The notes under the pieces are model-generated. The model had not been told where the DNA came from. It made no database searches and saw only the letters and a program-made list of their open reading frames with translations. From NCBI GenBank assembly GCA_963970005.1, contig CAXAMN010021001.1, positions 697,903 through 761,902 of the forward strand: DNA of 64,000 nucleotides, in the 5' to 3' direction. The position numbers and the translations under genes were made by a program. The DNA comes from Durusdinium trenchii. Its lineage: Eukaryota > Sar > Dinophyceae > Suessiales > Symbiodiniaceae. The first letter of the stretch is position 1. Every line of letters begins with the position of its first letter. This document shows positions 30,059 through 40,079 of the stretch, one piece after another.

Positions 30059-30480
30059 CTTGGGATCCTTGTTTTGTTATAACTAGTTAACATAACTATG
30101 ATCACTTATGTTCATTTAGCAACTAGTTACAACTATGTGTTAACTAAGTATAACTAGGTTTTAACTATGTATAACTAGTGTTAATTTTTAACATATGTTA
30201 AGTTAGTTAGTAACTTTCTGATGAAGTTATGTAACTAACTTAATTCATGTTAACTCTGTATAATTTTTTGAGCTTGATCTAGCTCATTTTCATTTACCAG
30301 AAAATGATGATTTGTTTGTATATTATTTGCATTAAATGGATATGTGCGGACCAAACAAAAAAACAACATAACAAAAAAATATCTGTTTTTTGTTGCTGAA
30401 TTGAGCATATTTATTTCCTAAACTTCTTTTGTTTTTGAGATTTTCAAAAATGACTTTCCTTTTTGGTGGACATGCAAAAG
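30059..30480. repeat. Left subterminal region with TAACTA repeats
   Basis: After the terminal repeat come many short TAACTAGT, TTAACTA and AACATA(T) words in both orientations, such as might bind a transposase. AT-rich, no coding. Confidence 0.7.
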
Positions 30481-30655
30481 CTTGTCAAAACAGAAATGCC
30501 TGTTTTGTGGCACATTCTGCATGACATGTCACAACCTACAAAAGCCATGTTTTGGCCATATTTGGTTTCATTTTTTTTCTGTGGGCATGCATTATACCCG
30601 CATTTTTAGGAACCAGAGAGTTGCCAACTCCAGTGCCAGCAAATTGCAACCAGCA

Positions 30656-31200
30656 ATGGTGGACATCTCCTACCGCTGCCAAATCACATACCAAGAGGAG
30701 AAGCCAGTGAGCATTGCTGCAGACTTGGTTGAGGAGCACCAAGGCCAAAAGTTCCTCAAGATCAGTGCCACCAACTATGCCATTTGCCAACTGGTTTGTG
30801 GTGGCAAGCTGCCCACAAAGAACCCCAGCTTGGCCAAGAGCAAGGAATTGCAAGCATTGGTCCAAGCCAGGAATGACAAGATCCAAGAATATTTGGCAGC
30901 ACCAGAAGAGACCCAAGAATTGTTTGATTCAGAGATGCCCAAAAACAAATGCACCAAAAAAGAAAAGCCCAAGCCATGGAAGAACCAGGTGACAAGTTTG
31001 TGGTCACCATCCTATTGGGTTCCACTGAGATTCCATGTTTGGTTGGTGGCCAAAGACCAACCAAGTGGGATTTGTTTGTTGCCATGGAGACAGAACCCTT
31101 GAGGGAAGTCATTTACCATTTGAGAGCTGGTTGCCAAATTGCCTTTGCCCAACCCAGCAGAAGTTACAAGGCCACCAAGAAAGAATCAAGCCACAGGTGA
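30656..31200 (+). pseudogene. TIR-element ORF 1, unknown, frame break
   Basis: ATG at 30,656 reads MVDISYRCQITYQEEKPVSI and a Lys/Glu-rich helix to about 30,960. There, at a CCAAAAAAG run, the coding sense passes to another frame (DKFVVTILLGSTEIPCLVGG; TKWDLFVAMETEPL) and ends at 31,198. The A6 run suggests a one-base indel. No domain recognised. The region 31,200-31,740 after it is non-coding. Confidence 0.4.
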
Positions 31201-31741
31201 CCATAGCAGTGGTGGCAACAAAAAGAGAAGTTGCAGCCAAGGATTGCAAAAGCCATTGTTTGGCCTAAAAAGCACCAAGAATAAAGTCACAAAAAGCCAC
31301 TCAAGGCCATTGTTAAAATAATCATCAAAACAAGAAGAACCATTATCAATCCACAGTTTCCATTGACAGCACCTATGTAGGCTGATGTTTTTGAATGGTG
31401 CTGCTGTTTTCACAAATAAAGGAAATGGCACAGCCAAGAAGAACCGCAATCAACCAAGGTCCACCATCAGTGCATGTGTATGTAAAAAATCAAGTACAGC
31501 AATTCAAGTGTATGAAAGCTGAGGCACCAAAAGCATAGCATGTGCTATACCAACAACATGCGCTATACCAAAAGCATAGCACTGAAAACAACAGGTGCTA
31601 GACCAACAAAAGCCACATTGGCATGTAGCATGTAACAAAGGCCACAATGGCTTACACAATGCAACAAAGTCAATCCATGACAGGCCACAATTCCACAATC
31701 CCATATTTTCTTAAGGCTCAAGCCAAGCCACCAATCCCATA

Positions 31742-32266
31742 GTGCAGTTCACAGGGATTGCCATGGGCCAGCCACTGCCATGTTGCTCTGGCAGAGACCG
31801 AGGAGTCCAAACTGAGACACCAATAAATGTGCCATGGGTGAATCCTGACCCATGGGTGGACAACCCCCAATGGACCCAACTCCAAAGGGTTGCCCAGTAT
31901 GCCCTCCATTTGATGGAGCCACACAAGAGACCACTGGCTTGGTACCATTGCAGGGGCTACCATGGCCAAGAGAGTTGCCATGCATTCATCATGGCCATGG
32001 ATGTGGACCATGAGACCAGGAATTGCCCAACATGTGGGCATCCATGGAGGTTCACCATCATGAACAGCCAGCCATGTGTGGCACCACTTGGAGATGATGC
32101 CATCAGAGTCGAACCAGGACAGAAGATTATGATTCACAGTAGATTACCAGATAATTGCTTATTTTCCATTATATATTGCCAACCACTGAGTTTGCAATGT
32201 TTGCTTTCAATTTGTACCAGCCATGCTGCATCCTGGCAGGACACCCATCAGAAGCAGCACCACTGA
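31742..32266 (+). CDS. TIR-element ORF 2 with Cys-rich module
   Basis: Open frame with PWVNPDPWVDNPQW, then WYHCRGYHGQESCH...RNCPTCGHPWRF (C-x8-C-x15-C-x2-C followed by PW), a likely zinc site. A second element ORF at 32,768 has the same arrangement. No ATG near the start except at 31,763; the true 3' end may be earlier than the stop. Function unknown; a nucleic-acid-binding role would fit the Cys module. Confidence 0.45.
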   Translation: MQFTGIAMGQPLPCCSGRDRGVQTETPINVPWVNPDPWVDNPQWTQLQRVAQYALHLMEPHKRPLAWYHCRGYHGQESCHAFIMAMDVDHETRNCPTCGHPWRFTIMNSQPCVAPLGDDAIRVEPGQKIMIHSRLPDNCLFSIIYCQPLSLQCLLSICTSHAASWQDTHQKQHH

Positions 32267-32339
32267 GGAAGCCAGGGCCAACCTTTGGTCCATTTGCCCA
32301 CACCACACCATGTGGATGCCAAGTTCCATGAACCATGTG

Positions 32340-32680
32340 GATGCAAGCTTCCATGAATGCATTGTTTGAAAAAAGCCCATGTGACTGCAGAAACAAAAGC
32401 CATGTTGGCCAATCCATGTCCAAAGGCCACTATGGCATATTCATTTTACAAATGTCATGTTATGGCTCATGTTTCAAAAAGCCAATTTGGCCAATCCACT
32501 TCCAAATGCCACTATGGCAGATATGTTTTGCAAAAGCCGCTTTGGCATGACATGCTTCCAAAAGCCAAGTTGGCCAATCTATTTCCAAATGCCAATATAT
32601 GGCATATACATATTACAAAAGCCATTTTATGGCCCATTGTTCAAAAAGCCATTTTGGCCAACTATGTTTTTGTGTGAGGT
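32340..32680. repeat. Swarm of GCCA-n3-TGGC motifs
   Basis: About seven AAAAGCCA(n)TGGCC units, spaced 30-60 bases apart, each a small inverted repeat. More copies lie at 34,450-34,590, 35,813-35,930 and 37,690-37,720, all inside the TIR element. Confidence 0.7.
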
Positions 32681-32767
32681 TTAAACCATTTTGTGTTGCA
32701 GCCATTTTGCCAGGTGACCAAGTGTGCCCCAAGCCACTGCACCTTACCAAAGCCAGCAGTACCAGCC

Positions 32768-33196
32768 ATGGCCAACTCCAAGATGGCAGCCATGAAGGCC
32801 AGCAAGGCCATGAAGGCCAGCAAGGCTATGAAGGCCATGAAGGCCACAGAGACCACACCAGATGATGTGGTCCAGGTCCAGGCCAAGCCATGGGGTCTGT
32901 TTGATGCCACCCTTGAATGCCAAGGCCAAGGTGGCCAGTGCACCAGTTGGATCTTTCTGCGCCGCTTTGGCCAGATTGCCAACTGTGTCCAGTGCCAGAC
33001 TCCATGGAGCCAGAGCTTCCCAAAGGGCTGCCAATGGTGGACCACTACCATCGCCAACCACCAGGAGAGAAAGGCCATGAAGAAGGCCATGAAGGCCTTG
33101 AAGGCCATGAAGCCACAGCTGGCCATGAAGCCAATGAAGGCGATGAAGGCCATGAAGCCACAGCTGGCCATGAAGGCAATGAAAGCCACCAAGTGA
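32768..33196 (+). CDS. TIR-element ORF 3: Ala-Met-Lys-repeat protein with Cys-rich core
   Basis: 142 codons, ATG to TGA. The N-terminus is MANSKMAAMKASKAMKASKA, the C-terminus a long run of KAMK/KPQLAMK units, both strongly basic. The middle has LECQGQGGQC...IANCVQCQTPW (C-x6-C-x14-C-x2-C with PW), like the module in ORF 2. The Ala-Met-Lys repeats resemble the lysine-rich tails of histone-like proteins. A DNA-binding protein is the natural guess, not shown. I recall AMK-type repeats as a feature of dinoflagellate proteins. Confidence 0.6.
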   Translation: MANSKMAAMKASKAMKASKAMKAMKATETTPDDVVQVQAKPWGLFDATLECQGQGGQCTSWIFLRRFGQIANCVQCQTPWSQSFPKGCQWWTTTIANHQERKAMKKAMKALKAMKPQLAMKPMKAMKAMKPQLAMKAMKATK

Positions 33197-33316
33197 GTGG
33201 TGAAGCCAGTTTGCTCTTCCAGGAAAAGAAGCGCCAGTGCATCAGCCACTCTATAAAAAACAAACATATATAATCATTTGCTTTTGACTGTTTTTGTTGA
33301 TTTTGCTGTAAGGAAA

Positions 33317-33940
33317 TATACAATACCTAATGACTAAAACTGTAGAGAAACACTTTTTGTGAAGTAAGGCAAGGAAACAAAATTCAATAACTAAAACTGT
33401 GGACAGTTTTTGGTGAAGTAAAGGAAGAAGTCGAAACCTAATGACTAAAACTATTGACAAACATTTTCGGTGAAACCAGGGAAGGAAGCAAAATCATCTC
33501 ACTAAAACTGTGGACAGTTTTTGGTGAAGTAAAGAAAGAAGTCAAAACCTAATCACTAAAACTGTGGACAAACATTTTTGGTGAAGCCAGCGAAGAAACC
33601 AAAATCATCTCACTAAAACTGTGGACAGTTTTTGGTGAAGTAAAGAAAGTATGCAAAACCTAATGACTAAAACTGTGGACAAACATTTTTGGTGAAGTAA
33701 AGAAAGTAAGCAAAACCTAATGACTAAAACTGTGGACAAAAAGCTTTGTTGTAGTAAAGTAAGAAAACAAAACTTAATAATTAAAAATGATCATATTTTT
33801 GTAGGTGAAGTAAAGTAAGGAGGCCAAATCGAATAACTAAACTGGTGGATATTTTTTGTGAAGTAAAGAAAGAAAGTGAGACTTAATGACTAAAACTGTG
33901 GACAAAAATCTTTGGTGAAGTACACGCAGGAAACAAAATC
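33317..33940. repeat. Satellite-like array, 57/54-base units
   Basis: About 11 units built around CTAAAACTGTGGACA...TTTTTGGTGAAGTAAA. Unit starts at 33,334, 33,391, 33,445, 33,502, 33,556, 33,613, 33,667 and 33,724 alternate 57 and 54 bases, a 111-base higher-order period. Later units decay. Confidence 0.9.
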
Positions 33941-33974
33941 TCATAGAATTGAACCTCAACATACAGGCTTGAAG

Positions 33975-34255
33975 TCTAAAAAATTAGATTCAAAATATGA
34001 ATCTAAAATTTTTGGTTTCACAAGTTAGATTCAGAATCTGAATCTAAAATCTTGGATTTGGAGAGTTAGATTCAGAATCTGAATCTAAATCCTGAATTTG
34101 GAGAGTTAGATTCAGAATCTGAATCTAAAATCTTGGATTTGGAGAGTTAGATTCAGAATCTGAATCTAAAATTTTACATGTAAAAAGTTAGATTCAAAAT
34201 CAGAATCTAAAATTTTTGATTTTGAAAGTTAAATTAAGACTCAAAATCTAAATTT
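33975..34255. repeat. Array of 41-base units with 23-base palindrome
   Basis: Units of 40-41 bases, each with the palindrome TTAGATTCAGA-A-TCTGAATCTAA (one central base) and a spacer such as AATCTTGGATTTGGAGAG. About six units, the outer ones degenerate. Confidence 0.9.
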
Positions 34256-34812
34256 TATATTTCAAAAAATAAATTAATACCAAAACACAAATATTAGTAG
34301 TTTTCAACGCAAACAAAATATAAAACATAGTGATTGTAAATACTAGGTTTAATATATTTTCAACAAAACACATTTTTTAAACAATATACAAATAACATAA
34401 ATTTCATTCAAACAAAATATATTATTAATTGTGTGTTTCATTTGTATGGTTGAGCAAAAAGCCACTGTGGCCTTCATTTTTTTCACTGAAATTGTGAAAT
34501 TGAATCAAAAGCCAATATGGCCCATCAGTTGTGAACTTGTATCAAAAGCCAATATGGCCCATCACAAAGCACATTCAAAAGCCAATGTGGCCTTTAGAAT
34601 CAATATATATATATACATACATACTAGTATATCTATTTACTATTGTAGCCATTTATGCATCAGAAGAACATGCCAGAACCTGTAGAACATAAGCACTATA
34701 TGCAGTGTTCTATCAATACTTTAAATTAAGTTGTAGCTACACCAATAGTGCAATTTCTACCTACCATTTACAAACCCATTGAAGCCCAAAGAGGTGCCAC
34801 AAACCAGCAGCC
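34256..34812. other. AT-rich spacer inside the TIR element
   Basis: No coding evidence. Includes four AAAAGCCAATATGGCC motifs at 34,450-34,590 and a (TA)n run near 34,603. Confidence 0.5.
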
Positions 34813-35718
34813 ATGGCAGAGCAAGTGGATCCACAGGCCACCACCAATGATACCAGTGCCACCTCCAGTGATTCCAGTGACACTGTTGTGTCCAACAAGA
34901 CCATCAATGAAGGCCAATGGAGGCCAAAAGAATTGGCCAGGATGAGGGACAATGATGCGGATTGCACCAATGTGCCCAAGGCTTCCAGATTGTCCACCAG
35001 TGAGGCCAGTGGTTACCAAGCCAATGACCCCATCAAGCTGGAGCAAGAACCTCCCATAGATATTCCAATTGAGCCTGCAAAATCACCAGAGTATGATCCC
35101 TTGCCACCATACCCAGCACACCAAAGCCAGATGAGGCCAGCATGTTCAGCAAACCGAAGCCAGATGAGGCCAGCTGCTGGCCCAAACCAATTCTAGATGC
35201 AAGAGTCCAACCACCCAGCTTGTTTTTTGCCAAAAGGTCACCAATGGGCAATGTGGCACCACCACCAGAGCCACTTTCACCAGCTTCCAGCCAATTCCTG
35301 CAGAGCCCAAAGGCATACCCCAGAGCAGCAAGTGCAGCAGTGCCACCAGACCACTCTATGGCATCCAGTAGTGGCCCATGTGTGGGACAGGCCATGCCAG
35401 AGCCTTCTGACAAAACTGGATGGAAGGCCAAATTAGTCTTCTTCGCTGTCCTGTGGGATGCCAAAGACTGGGCCACCACAGATGCCATAGTCAGGAAATT
35501 CCAAGCTGATTTGGCCAAGCATCCATTGCAGCCAAACCAGGCGGAAGGTCAGCCCAGCAATTGGCAGACCACTGTGCTGCAGGCCATTGGGATGCTGTGG
35601 CCAGCCTCTTGGAGACCATGAAGGCCAACCTCCACTTTGCCAGGGAATGCACCAGAACCCAGAACATCATGAACCGCCATGGGTCTGATGCCAGAAGGCC
35701 AGATTGGTTTGACCTTTG
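34813..35718 (+). pseudogene. TIR-element ORF 4, broken over three frames
   Basis: ATG at 34,813 (MAEQVDPQATTNDTSATSSD) is followed by an acidic, Ser/Pro-rich protein and a tandem QMRPA repeat. Coding sense moves to the next frame near 35,142 (SKPKPDEASCWPKP; DKTGWKAKLVFFAVLWDAKD) and again near 35,540 (DAVASLLETMKANLHFARE; ending RRPDWFDL and a stop). No domain recognised. Confidence 0.4.
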
Positions 35719-36185
35719 AGCCACTCCAGTGGCCACCATTTGTTTCACACTGCCAGACCTTTTGTGTCACCTAGCCAGAGAAAAAAATATCAGCAGCTGA
35801 GTTTTGTTTCCAAAAGCCTTTTTTGGCTACCCAAGCTTTGAAGTTGTGCACAAGTGACAGTTGTTTGTGTCAAATGCCATATATGGTATATTTAGGTCAC
35901 TTGCAAAAGCCAATTTATGGCAATCTTTAGCACAAGCCCCCTTTTGGACACACCATAACTTTCTTTCCCTTCAATTCCAATAGATTTCCCCTATCAGATA
36001 CCCTTTTGCTTTACAATATATTCTTCAATCCTTTGCAATACATGAATAGCATATACTATTCAACCTTTCCTCACATCTTATATACCTTCACCATCTACAA
36101 CCTATTTTTTTGGCCCATCTCCATGTAGCCACCTTGCCCTTGTCAAGCCCAGCCACTTCTGTCTTGCCCTTTACTGCCTGCAGTA

Positions 36186-36421
36186 TGAGCCATTTGTGGA
36201 AAATTGAAGATTTCTTGGCAGAGATCACCCATCTGCAAGAGTTGTGTGCCAGAAGACCTGGCTCCACAGTGGTTCAGACTCTGCTGAACACTTTGTGCCA
36301 AAGGCTCCAGGCAGTGGATACATGGACAAGTGAAGCAATCATCCAATTGCTGGACCATGTGGAAAAATCCACTTTGCCTGAGACAGAGAAAGCCACTTTG
36401 AACCAATGTGTGGAGTCATGA
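36186..36421 (+). CDS. TIR-element ORF 5, small helical protein
   Basis: 78 codons, ATG to TGA: MSHLWKIEDFLAEITHLQEL through LLDHVEKSTLPETEKATL. Helical, no known family. The stretch 35,719-36,185 before it is non-coding. Confidence 0.4.
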
Positions 36422-37990
36422 GCCACTGCATCAAACAACCATGCATTGACATTGGCCCATGGTGGCCAGAAGGTGCACAACTTCCCAGCCTACTTGACAA
36501 GCCAAGACTGGACCTTGCTCCAAGTAGGCTGGACAAAGGGGTCATCAGACCTGCAACCACACAATTTTGCACATTTGGAGGCAGTGTGCGTTGTTGGCCA
36601 CATTTGGAGGCAGTGTGCAAAATAACTATTGCAGTTGAGCCAATATGGCAAATCATGTGAACCATGAGTATGGTAATTCATGAAGGCCACCATGCTTGGA
36701 GTAGGCCAGCAGTTGCACCTATCGCCAATGATGGCATTCATGTGAAACAGTTGCACCTGCAGCCATATATGCACATATAGGTCTCAAGGGCGCAATGGCC
36801 AGAATCATTGACAACTACCATTGTAACTGGGAAGGCCAAACCATGTACATCATCTTGTTTGACAATGGCTGGCAGCAGTGGCTCCTTGGCAGCAAAGAGA
36901 TGACCAACATGTTACCAACCACAAAAAACAATATATGTGTGACCACTATCTAGAGGACATATAGAGGACTATATATGTTCAATCAAATCAACACTTTTTG
37001 GGCTCAGGTACGAGCCACCCACAGGGCCAGCCCACCATGCGTTCACCAGATGGGCCAATGGAGGAAACAGAAGAGAAGTTCATACCTGGGTGGACAACAA
37101 CACTTGTATCACCAGGAGCAGACAGTATCTGGATCCAAATTGATGACCATTGTAAATTGAAGAACCATTGTAAATTGATGACCATTGTATTTTGTTCCCA
37201 AGCCCAGTTCTTTGTGCTGGTGTATGAGCACCATGGACCCAGGATTTCCAACCACCGGTTGGTCCAACTGCTGCTCTACAGGGAGCCATACTCCAACTTC
37301 CAGCACATTGTGGACCAATGGTTTAGCCCACATGAGGCACCAGCAGCACCATAGGGCCACTTGGGTAAATTCAACACGTTGTTGCGCAGCACAATTGAAT
37401 GTGTTCCACAAAGTAGACGATGAGTTCAATGTTTGGTTTTGTTGATTCAATCTTTTGTTTCCAATGGCACCAGGCGACCACCAAAGGCTACTTTTTGATT
37501 TGCATCAATGGCAAAGACCATGCTACCAGCCAGTGCTTCAAAAACAGCTTGCCAAGCAGCAATGTTTGAGCCTAGCCAATATGCGCATACATTTTCTGTC
37601 CTTCTTGTCATTCTAAAGTTTAGAGCATATGTAAACAGCACCATGCAACCATGGAAAAACCATTCAACATTCCAACATTCCAATAAAAGGCCATGATGGC
37701 TCATCGAAGGCCATGATGGCTTCTTCCATCCATCAATAAATGTTTGCACATGTCAATGCACCACGACAGAAATGAATTATGTTTCTTTTTTTTTCGAAAA
37801 TGCACATTTGATTATTAGTATTTTTGTACCAAAATCATTTTAATTCTCTGAAAAACTTAAAGTCAATTTGGATTTTGGAGAAACAATTGTTAGAGTTATA
37901 ACTAGTTATATAGAATTAGCAACTCAAGCTAATAATTATATAACTGATCTTAACTAACTTAACTTCTTATAACAAAACAAGGATCCCAAG
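36422..37990. other. Right part of the TIR element
   Basis: A weak open segment at about 37,035-37,354 (MRSPDGPMEETEEKFIPGW; QAQFFVLVYEHHGPRISNHR) may be another ORF. Direct repeats of ATTGTAAATTGA at 37,150-37,180. The last 200 bases are AT-rich TAACTTA words leading into the right terminal repeat. Confidence 0.4.
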
Positions 37991-37992
37991 TA

Positions 37993-39268
37993 TGTCCCCA
38001 TGAAGCCGACACATGGCAACATGGCCGTGGTGGCATACTACGACCACCACGTGGGTGGCCCCCGTTTTCGACAATACTACGGTTCTCTGTTCGGGTTACC
38101 AAATGCTGTGTGTTCGTTCAATCGATTTCCCCGGTTCTTTCAAGCTGCCTGCCGCCGCCTGGCCTATTGTATGACCAGTATGTACTTTGATGACCTGACA
38201 ATCCAGGACTTCGGTATCATGGGCGGCCCTGGCCAGGCATTCGTTAATGACCTGGCACGATGCCTTGGCTCACCCTTCCAAACAGAGAAACATCAGTCCT
38301 TGGCGGCTCAGTCTGATTTTCTGGGGCTGATCCATGACGTGGCTGCCTGCCACCGGGGTGATCCTGTCAAGTTCTGGGTCCGGGACCGATTGCTCACCAA
38401 GGTCACCGACATCATGGAGGAGGCCACTCAGACGCGTCGCCTCCCTCCGGGACTGGCGGCCAAGCTCTTTGGCTGCCTGGGCTTCTTGACGACGGGATGC
38501 TTCGGCAAGCTCGGCCGGTCGGGCCTCCATAGCATCAAGGACAGACAATACTCCTCGCAAGTCGTGATGACACCGGAGATTGAACAGTCCTTTGCTAGAA
38601 TTCGAGCTCTACTTCAGTTGAAGCCTGAAAGAGAATTACCGCTCAATCCAGTACGGCAACACCGCTACTTGGCAGCATCCGATGCAGCGCAAGATAGGCC
38701 CCGCGAGGGCTCTGCGGGAGTCTTGTTCATTGACCCCCGTGGTAACCGAAGGGCCTATGTCGTCCATATCAGCCCAAAGATCTTCACGGTGTGGTCCCAT
38801 CATGAGGCCAAGATTGCACAGCTTGAGCTCTTGACAGTCTACATGGGCCTGGCATATAATGCCTCATCAGTTCGCGGAATGCATGGTATATGGTTTGTTG
38901 ACAATATCGCTGCCCTCATGGCTCTCATACGAGGCCGCAGCAACAACGATGAGCTGGATTCTATGGCCGGAGCCATCCATGGCCTTCTGTTTGCACTCCG
39001 TAGTGCATGCTACTTTGAATGGGTCCAGAGTAAGGACAACTGGTCAGACGGCATCAGCAGACAGGGAACAACATGGTTTTCGTCTCTTCCACACCTACCC
39101 CCTGCTCATGCTCCTCCAGCTGCCCTACCACCTCATCGCTCAGGTCTTTCAGTTCGTTTGAGTGCTTTGGATAAGTTAGTGCCTTGGATGGAGTGCTCCC
39201 ACAGGGAGAGTGTCAGATGTCAGATGACACAAGCGACGTGGGTCGCATTTCGAACCAAAGCACTTTAG
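37993..39268 (+). CDS. Retroelement pol, 3' part: reverse transcriptase and RNase H
   Basis: Continues the RT interrupted at 30,058. Motif B region (FGLPNAVCSFNRFPRFF), catalytic motif C MYFDDLT, and SDFLGLIHDV as motif D/E. A connection region is followed by RNase H: Asp in YLAASDAAQD, Glu in QLELLTVYMG, Asp in WFVDNIAALMAL and Asp in DNWSDGIS, the four-acid pattern of DIRS RNase H. The C-terminal end (from MECSHRESV) is encoded by repeat B1, and the stop is at 39,266. The reading is uninterrupted in this half. With the nested element in place motif A and motif C are on separate pieces, so this copy cannot make active RT. Confidence 0.85.
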
Positions 39269-39349
39269 TACAGATAGTACAGACCTGAATCGATTCGCAG
39301 AAAAGGGTAGCAGCAGTCGACATCTGTTGAGCGAGATTCATCGAATATA
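39186..39349 (+). repeat. Split direct repeat B1
   Basis: 164 bases, identical to B2, sharing ATATA with the start of A2. Includes the small stem GTGTCA...TGACAC and the pol stop codon. Confidence 0.95.
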
Positions 39350-39501
39350 TTCAATCATTTAAGGTAGGCAGGGTCGGTGATGATGAATTATTTGGGAAGC
39401 TTCGAATCAACGTCTCCCAATGTTTGAATGCTCAAGCCAAACTGGGGAGACGCCCCTTGAGGAGCAGTGTCGCTGCTGGTACCTCAAGCTAAACTTTTTC
39501 T
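39345..39501 (+). repeat. Split direct repeat A2
   Basis: 157 bases matching A1 with one substitution. Confidence 0.95.
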
Positions 39502-39915
39502 CCCACCCTGCCACACCCTGTTAGTTACTTTCATGTCCACCTGGTGCTAGTCGAGCTGGTGGCTGACTTGGCTTGTTGCCGGAAGAGTCGGGTTACCTGG
39601 TGACAGTCGCTTCACCTGTGGCCTTGCTGGTGCTTGATGGCCGTATTCCGGGTTACTTTCAGTTACCACGGCTATGCTTGTGACGCTTGCAGCCTGGGCT
39701 GTCGGCCACATGAGATGGGGACTGTGCTGTCTGCCGCTGTCGTCCGGTTGTCCTTTTCCGGCTGCCCGCCGCCTAGCCATCATAACTGTTCTGTCGGTCC
39801 CAGGTATTGGCGATGACTAGGGAGTTTCATTTAATCTTTTCATCGCTCTGTCCAGGGCTGGCATCCGTTGTGGCCGTAGGACCGCCCCTGCGGTATCCTC
39901 TCGGTCACTACATAC
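39502..39915 (+). other. Spacer between A2 and B2
   Basis: 414 bases without coding evidence. In classical PAT-like elements A2 and B2 are adjacent, so this spacer is an addition or a feature of this lineage. Confidence 0.6.
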
Positions 39916-40079
39916 GGATGGAGTGCTCCCACAGGGAGAGTGTCAGATGTCAGATGACACAAGCGACGTGGGTCGCATTTCGAACCAAAGCACTTTAGTA
40001 CAGATAGTACAGACCTGAATCGATTCGCAGAAAAGGGTAGCAGCAGTCGACATCTGTTGAGCGAGATTCATCGAATATA
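39916..40079 (+). repeat. Split direct repeat B2 (right end)
   Basis: 164 bases identical to B1. Host flank begins CTTATAGTTAC. Confidence 0.95.

Larger units (their letters stand above)
30059..37990. mobile_element. 7.9-kb TIR DNA element inserted in the RT gene, TA target duplication
   Basis: Terminal inverted repeats are perfect over 24 bases (CTTGGGATCCTTGTTTTG... at 30,059; its reverse complement ends at 37,990) and continue imperfectly into TAACTAGTTA-rich ends. TA flanks both sides (30,057-30,058 and 37,991-37,992). Removing the element and one TA joins AYR-Y-VPM in frame. TA duplication is typical of Tc1/mariner-type elements, but 7.9 kb is far too long for a simple one and I see no DDE transposase. 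Inside are several small ORFs with a codon style (TTG, CCA, GCC, ATG) unlike the GC-rich host element, two satellite-like arrays and many GCCA-n-TGGC motifs. Possibly non-autonomous or of an unknown class. Confidence 0.9.
22611..40079 (+). mobile_element. DIRS/PAT-like tyrosine-recombinase retroelement, complete ends
   Basis: The ends show split direct repeats: A1 at 22,611-22,767, then the coding region, B1 at 39,186-39,349 overlapping A2 at 39,345-39,501, a 414-base spacer, and B2 at 39,916-40,079. The A copies differ at one base (22,677 versus 39,411) and the B copies are identical. The B1-A2 junction shares ATATA with both outer ends, as expected if a circular intermediate is integrated by strand exchange in that core, and no target duplication is needed. 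Coding content supports it: tyrosine recombinase, gag-like, reverse transcriptase, RNase H. Without the nested insert and one TA it is about 9.5 kb. The recombinase lying before gag differs from the usual DIRS gene order. Confidence 0.9.

Noticed and set aside
32630-32670. AGCCATTTTGGC resembles the core of the dinoflagellate spliced leader
   Set aside because: It is one of many GCCA-n-TGGC units in the TIR element and lacks the CCGT before and TCAAG after; no spliced-leader gene or relic can be claimed.
32768-33196. AMK repeats as a translated satellite
   Set aside because: The frame has a start, a stop and a non-repetitive Cys-rich middle like that of a neighbouring ORF, which speaks for a real protein.
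33317-34255. CRISPR-like array
   Set aside because: Units are contiguous or with conserved spacers and alternate 57/54; no unique spacers, no cas genes, eukaryotic context.
30059-37990. Insert as an LTR retrotransposon or helitron
   Set aside because: The ends are inverted, not direct, repeats with a TA duplication; no RT, integrase or Rep/helicase motif is visible inside.
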